Assembly (NCBI GenBank): GCA_904419875.1
Contig: CAJFTG010000025.1
Location: 1 to 36,084 of the forward strand
From: Candidatus Avimonas caecicola
Lineage (GTDB): Bacteria; Bacillota; Clostridia; Oscillospirales; Acutalibacteraceae
DNA length: 36,084 nt
Reading direction: 5' to 3'
The position numbers and the translations under genes are program-made. Below the pieces are notes generated by a model. That model saw nothing but the letters and a program-made list of their open reading frames with translations, searched no databases and was not told the origin of the DNA. The number at the start of each line of letters is the position of its first letter. Within the stretch, counting starts at the first letter, position 1. This document shows, in pieces, positions 33,933 to 36,084 of this stretch.

Positions 33933-35414
33933 ATGAAATCGATCTGGCAGATGGAAGCGTTGCCCCCTCTCCCGAAGCCTCAGCCGCTTCGGGGAACCGT
34001 ACGGGCCGACGTGGCGGTGGTGGGCGCGGGGATGGCCGGCATCCTGACCGCCTACGAACTGCACCGGCGGGGCGCCCGCGTGGTTGTGTTCGACCGGGGG
34101 AAGGCGGGGGGCGGCGTCACCGCCGGCACCACGGCGAAGATCACTTCTCAGCACCGGCTGATCTACGACCGGCTGATTACCGGGTTCGGCGAGGAACGGG
34201 CGGCGCAGTACGCGCAGGCCAATCAGCGGGCCATCCGGCAGTATGCGGCGCTGGTGGAGGACAAGGGCATCGACTGCGCGTTTGAACGCCGTCCCGCCTT
34301 TGTCTATGCCAAAGACGACGCCTCCGCCCTGGAGCGGGAGGCCGCCGCCGCCGTCCGCCTGGGCATCCCCGCCACCCTGACCGACCGGACCGAGCTGCCC
34401 TTTTCGGTCGCCGGGGCGCTCTGCTTCCCGGACCAGGCGCAGTTCGATCCCCTGCGCTTCCTGCACGCCCTGGCCGGGGAGCTCACCGTCTACGAGGACA
34501 CGCCGGTATGGAACATCGAAGGGAACGCCGTGACCTTCCGCGGCGGCCGGCTGCGGGCAAAAGCGGTGGTGGTCGCCACCCATTACCCCATTCTCAACAC
34601 GCCGGGCTATTATTTTCTGCGGATGCATCAGCAGCGGTCCTACGTCGTGGCGCTGTCCGGGGCCCCTCCTGTAGAGGGGATGTATCTGGACGCGGAGGAA
34701 AGCGGCTTCAGCTTCCGGCAGGCGGGCGGCCTGCTCCTTCTCGGCGGCGCGGGCCACCGGACGGGAAAAAATACCGAGGGCGGCCATTACGGGCGGCTGA
34801 TCCGGCAGGCGGGCTTCCTGTATCCGCAGGCTTCCGTGCGCACCATGTGGTCGGCGCAGGACTGCATCACCGCGGACGGCGTGCCCTTTATCGGGGAATA
34901 CGCCGCCTCCATGCCCCGCGTGTTCGTGGCCTGCGGCTTCAACAAATGGGGAATGACCGGCGCGATGGTGGCGGCCTCCCTGCTGGCCGACCGGCTGACC
35001 GGCGTGGAAAACCGCTGCGCCCCGGTATTTTCCCCTCACCGCTTCCCGGTGCGCGCCTCCGCCGCCAAGGTGGCCGCCGACGGAGCGCAGGCGGCGGCGG
35101 GACTCGGCAGGCAGGCGTTTCATTATCCTGGCCGGACGCTGGACGACCTTCTGCCGGGACAGGGCGGCATCGTCCGCCACAACGGGGAAAAGGTGGGCGC
35201 TTATAAGGATGACCAGGGACGGGTCTATCTGGTTTCCACCCGCTGCCCCCATCTGGGGTGCGAGCTGGCCTGGAACCCGGAGGAAAAAACCTGGGACTGC
35301 CCGTGCCACGGGTCCCGCTTCGATTACCGGGGGCGGCTTCTGGACACGCCGGCCCGGCGCGGCGCGGTCAACCGGCGGAAGGCGGCCGCCAACGGCGTGA
35401 TGATCAACAAATAG
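33933..35414 (+). CDS. FAD-dependent oxidoreductase with C-terminal Rieske domain
   Basis: A 493-residue DAO-family flavoprotein fused to a Rieske domain. The N-terminal Rossmann fold has ADVAVVGAGMAGILTAYEL with GAGMAG at 31-36 and the acidic end of strand 2 in VVVFDRG. The sequence GGGVTAGTTAKITSQH just after is typical of this subgroup. The C-terminal [2Fe-2S] Rieske motifs are CPHLGC (Cys438, His440) and CPCHGSRFD (Cys456, His459), complete. It presumably passes electrons between FAD and the cluster; the substrate is unknown. Start ATG 33933 follows AAAGGCGGAG; the frame upstream to 33855 begins with TTG and has no RBS. It is divergent from the carA operon with no obvious functional link. 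Confidence 0.9.
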   Translation: MKSIWQMEALPPLPKPQPLRGTVRADVAVVGAGMAGILTAYELHRRGARVVVFDRGKAGGGVTAGTTAKITSQHRLIYDRLITGFGEERAAQYAQANQRAIRQYAALVEDKGIDCAFERRPAFVYAKDDASALEREAAAAVRLGIPATLTDRTELPFSVAGALCFPDQAQFDPLRFLHALAGELTVYEDTPVWNIEGNAVTFRGGRLRAKAVVVATHYPILNTPGYYFLRMHQQRSYVVALSGAPPVEGMYLDAEESGFSFRQAGGLLLLGGAGHRTGKNTEGGHYGRLIRQAGFLYPQASVRTMWSAQDCITADGVPFIGEYAASMPRVFVACGFNKWGMTGAMVAASLLADRLTGVENRCAPVFSPHRFPVRASAAKVAADGAQAAAGLGRQAFHYPGRTLDDLLPGQGGIVRHNGEKVGAYKDDQGRVYLVSTRCPHLGCELAWNPEEKTWDCPCHGSRFDYRGRLLDTPARRGAVNRRKAAANGVMINK

Positions 35415-35470
35415 GCCCGCTTTGCGTCCGGGGGCGGAAAACCGCCGCCGGGCGGCCGATTCTTTCCGGC
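35415..35470 (+). terminator. weak hairpin after the FAD/Rieske gene
   Basis: GGCGG (35433-35437), AAAA loop, CCGCC (35442-35446), with G/C-rich flanks that allow alternative pairings. TTCTTTCC follows at 35459-35466. It is a weak terminator candidate. Confidence 0.3.
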
Positions 35471-35477
35471 TGGCCCT

Positions 35478-35505
35478 TCCCAATCCCGGCAGAGTATGGT
35501 ATACT
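35478..35505 (+). promoter_or_regulatory. promoter of the ABC-F gene
   Basis: TATACT (35500-35505) is preceded by TGG (35497-35499), an extended -10 element. A poor -35 (TTCCCA, 35478-35483) lies 16 bases upstream. The ATG is 55 bases downstream. Confidence 0.6.
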
Positions 35506-35560
35506 AACCCCCTGGCGGCAAAAGCCGCGGGAATACCGAAGCTCTTTTCAGGAGGAAGCT

Positions 35561-36084
35561 ATGATTACCGTATCGGACGTCAGCCTGCAGTTCGGCGGAC
35601 AGAATCTGTTCACCCACGTAAACCTCAAGTTCACCCCGGGCAACTGCTATGGGGTCATCGGCGCGAACGGGGCGGGGAAATCCACCTTTCTGCGCATCCT
35701 GTCCGGCGAGCTGGAGCCTTCGTCGGGCGAGGTGGCGATTGACGCCAAGACCCGGATGTCGGTGCTCAGGCAGAACCATTCCGCCTACGACGAGTATACC
35801 GTGCTGGACGCCGTCATCAGCGGGAATCCCCGGCTGTACGAGGTGATGAAGCAGAAGGACGCCCTGTATGCGAAGGAAGATTTCTCCGAGGAGGACGGCA
35901 ACCTTGCCGCCGAACTGGAGAGCGAATTTGCCGAGCTCAACGGCTGGGACGCGGAAACGGAGGCCGGCCGCATTCTCCAGGGGCTGGGGCTCAGCCTCGA
36001 CCTGCTGTACCTGCCGATGAACACCCTCACCGAAAAGCAGAAGGTCAAGGTGCTGCTGGCGCAGGCGCTGTTTGGCCAGCCGGA
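35561..36084 (+). CDS. ABC-F family ATPase, N-terminal part (cut by window edge)
   Basis: About 174 residues are visible, running off the right edge. It begins ITVSDVSLQFGGQNLFTHVNLKF and has Walker A GANGAGKST (about 32-40), a Q-loop region near VLRQNHSAYDEYTVLD and the first-domain signature region TLTEKQKVKVLLAQALFGQP. This is the pattern of the YbiT/YkpA branch of ABC-F proteins: soluble twin-ATPase factors that act on the ribosome, not transporters. GGAGGAAGCT precedes the ATG. The second ATPase domain and the linker are outside the window, so a resistance role versus a housekeeping translation role cannot be decided. Confidence 0.88.
   Translation, partial: MITVSDVSLQFGGQNLFTHVNLKFTPGNCYGVIGANGAGKSTFLRILSGELEPSSGEVAIDAKTRMSVLRQNHSAYDEYTVLDAVISGNPRLYEVMKQKDALYAKEDFSEEDGNLAAELESEFAELNGWDAETEAGRILQGLGLSLDLLYLPMNTLTEKQKVKVLLAQALFGQP

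Noticed and set aside
1-36084. tRNA, rRNA, insertion sequences, prophage or integrase genes
   Set aside because: No cloverleaf, rRNA-like sequence, transposase or integrase motif or terminal inverted repeats were seen anywhere in the window.

Overview
The window is GC-rich bacterial DNA with tightly packed genes. Strong Shine-Dalgarno sites, sigma-A-type promoters, lipoprotein signals, a sortase-like tail and no outer-membrane components point to a monoderm Bacillota. The gene content (DapL-route lysine/peptidoglycan synthesis, ABC-F protein, VTC/DUF4956 cassette, AraC-driven sugar ABC clusters) fits a Clostridia member, perhaps Oscillospiraceae-like. That placement is inference; no rRNA or other taxonomic marker is present.

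Layout. (1) 1-4660, plus strand: the end of an OmpR-type response regulator, its histidine kinase, then a cassette of VTC-domain protein, DUF4956 membrane protein and a Cthe_2159/DUF4353-type beta-helix lipoprotein, closed by a hairpin. A near-perfect hairpin between kinase and VTC gene encloses the VTC ribosome-binding site and is followed by five Ts. (2) 4988-6900: a minus-strand AraC-family regulator whose C-terminus is a GH16-like domain with a degenerate catalytic motif. Its leader carries six copies of a 10-bp repeat. A divergent AT-rich control region follows. (3) 6914-26420: a roughly 19.5-kb, all-plus cluster holding three paralogous parallel beta-helix proteins, a lipoprotein sugar-binding protein, two carbohydrate-binding-module surface proteins, a 996-residue binding protein fused to CBM-like domains, two pairs of sugar ABC permeases, an NHL/Yip1 membrane protein and a DUF5696 lipoprotein. 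(4) 26421-27148: no gene, but an 88-nt uninterrupted purine tract and several hairpins. (5) 27149-33555, minus strand: carA, a carB::dapF in-frame fusion, and dapL, behind an excellent promoter. (6) 33933-end, plus strand: an FAD/Rieske oxidoreductase and a truncated ABC-F gene.

Working model. Regions 2-3 look like one glycan sensing, binding and import system. The AraC-GH16 protein would sense saccharides, the surface CBM and beta-helix proteins would bind or process an extracellular polymer, and two importers would take up products using an ATPase encoded elsewhere. No enzyme of a classical catalytic GH family is obvious, so the catalytic parts may be the beta-helix proteins and the DUF5696 protein. 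Region 5 joins pyrimidine/arginine precursor synthesis to the last two steps of meso-diaminopimelate formation.
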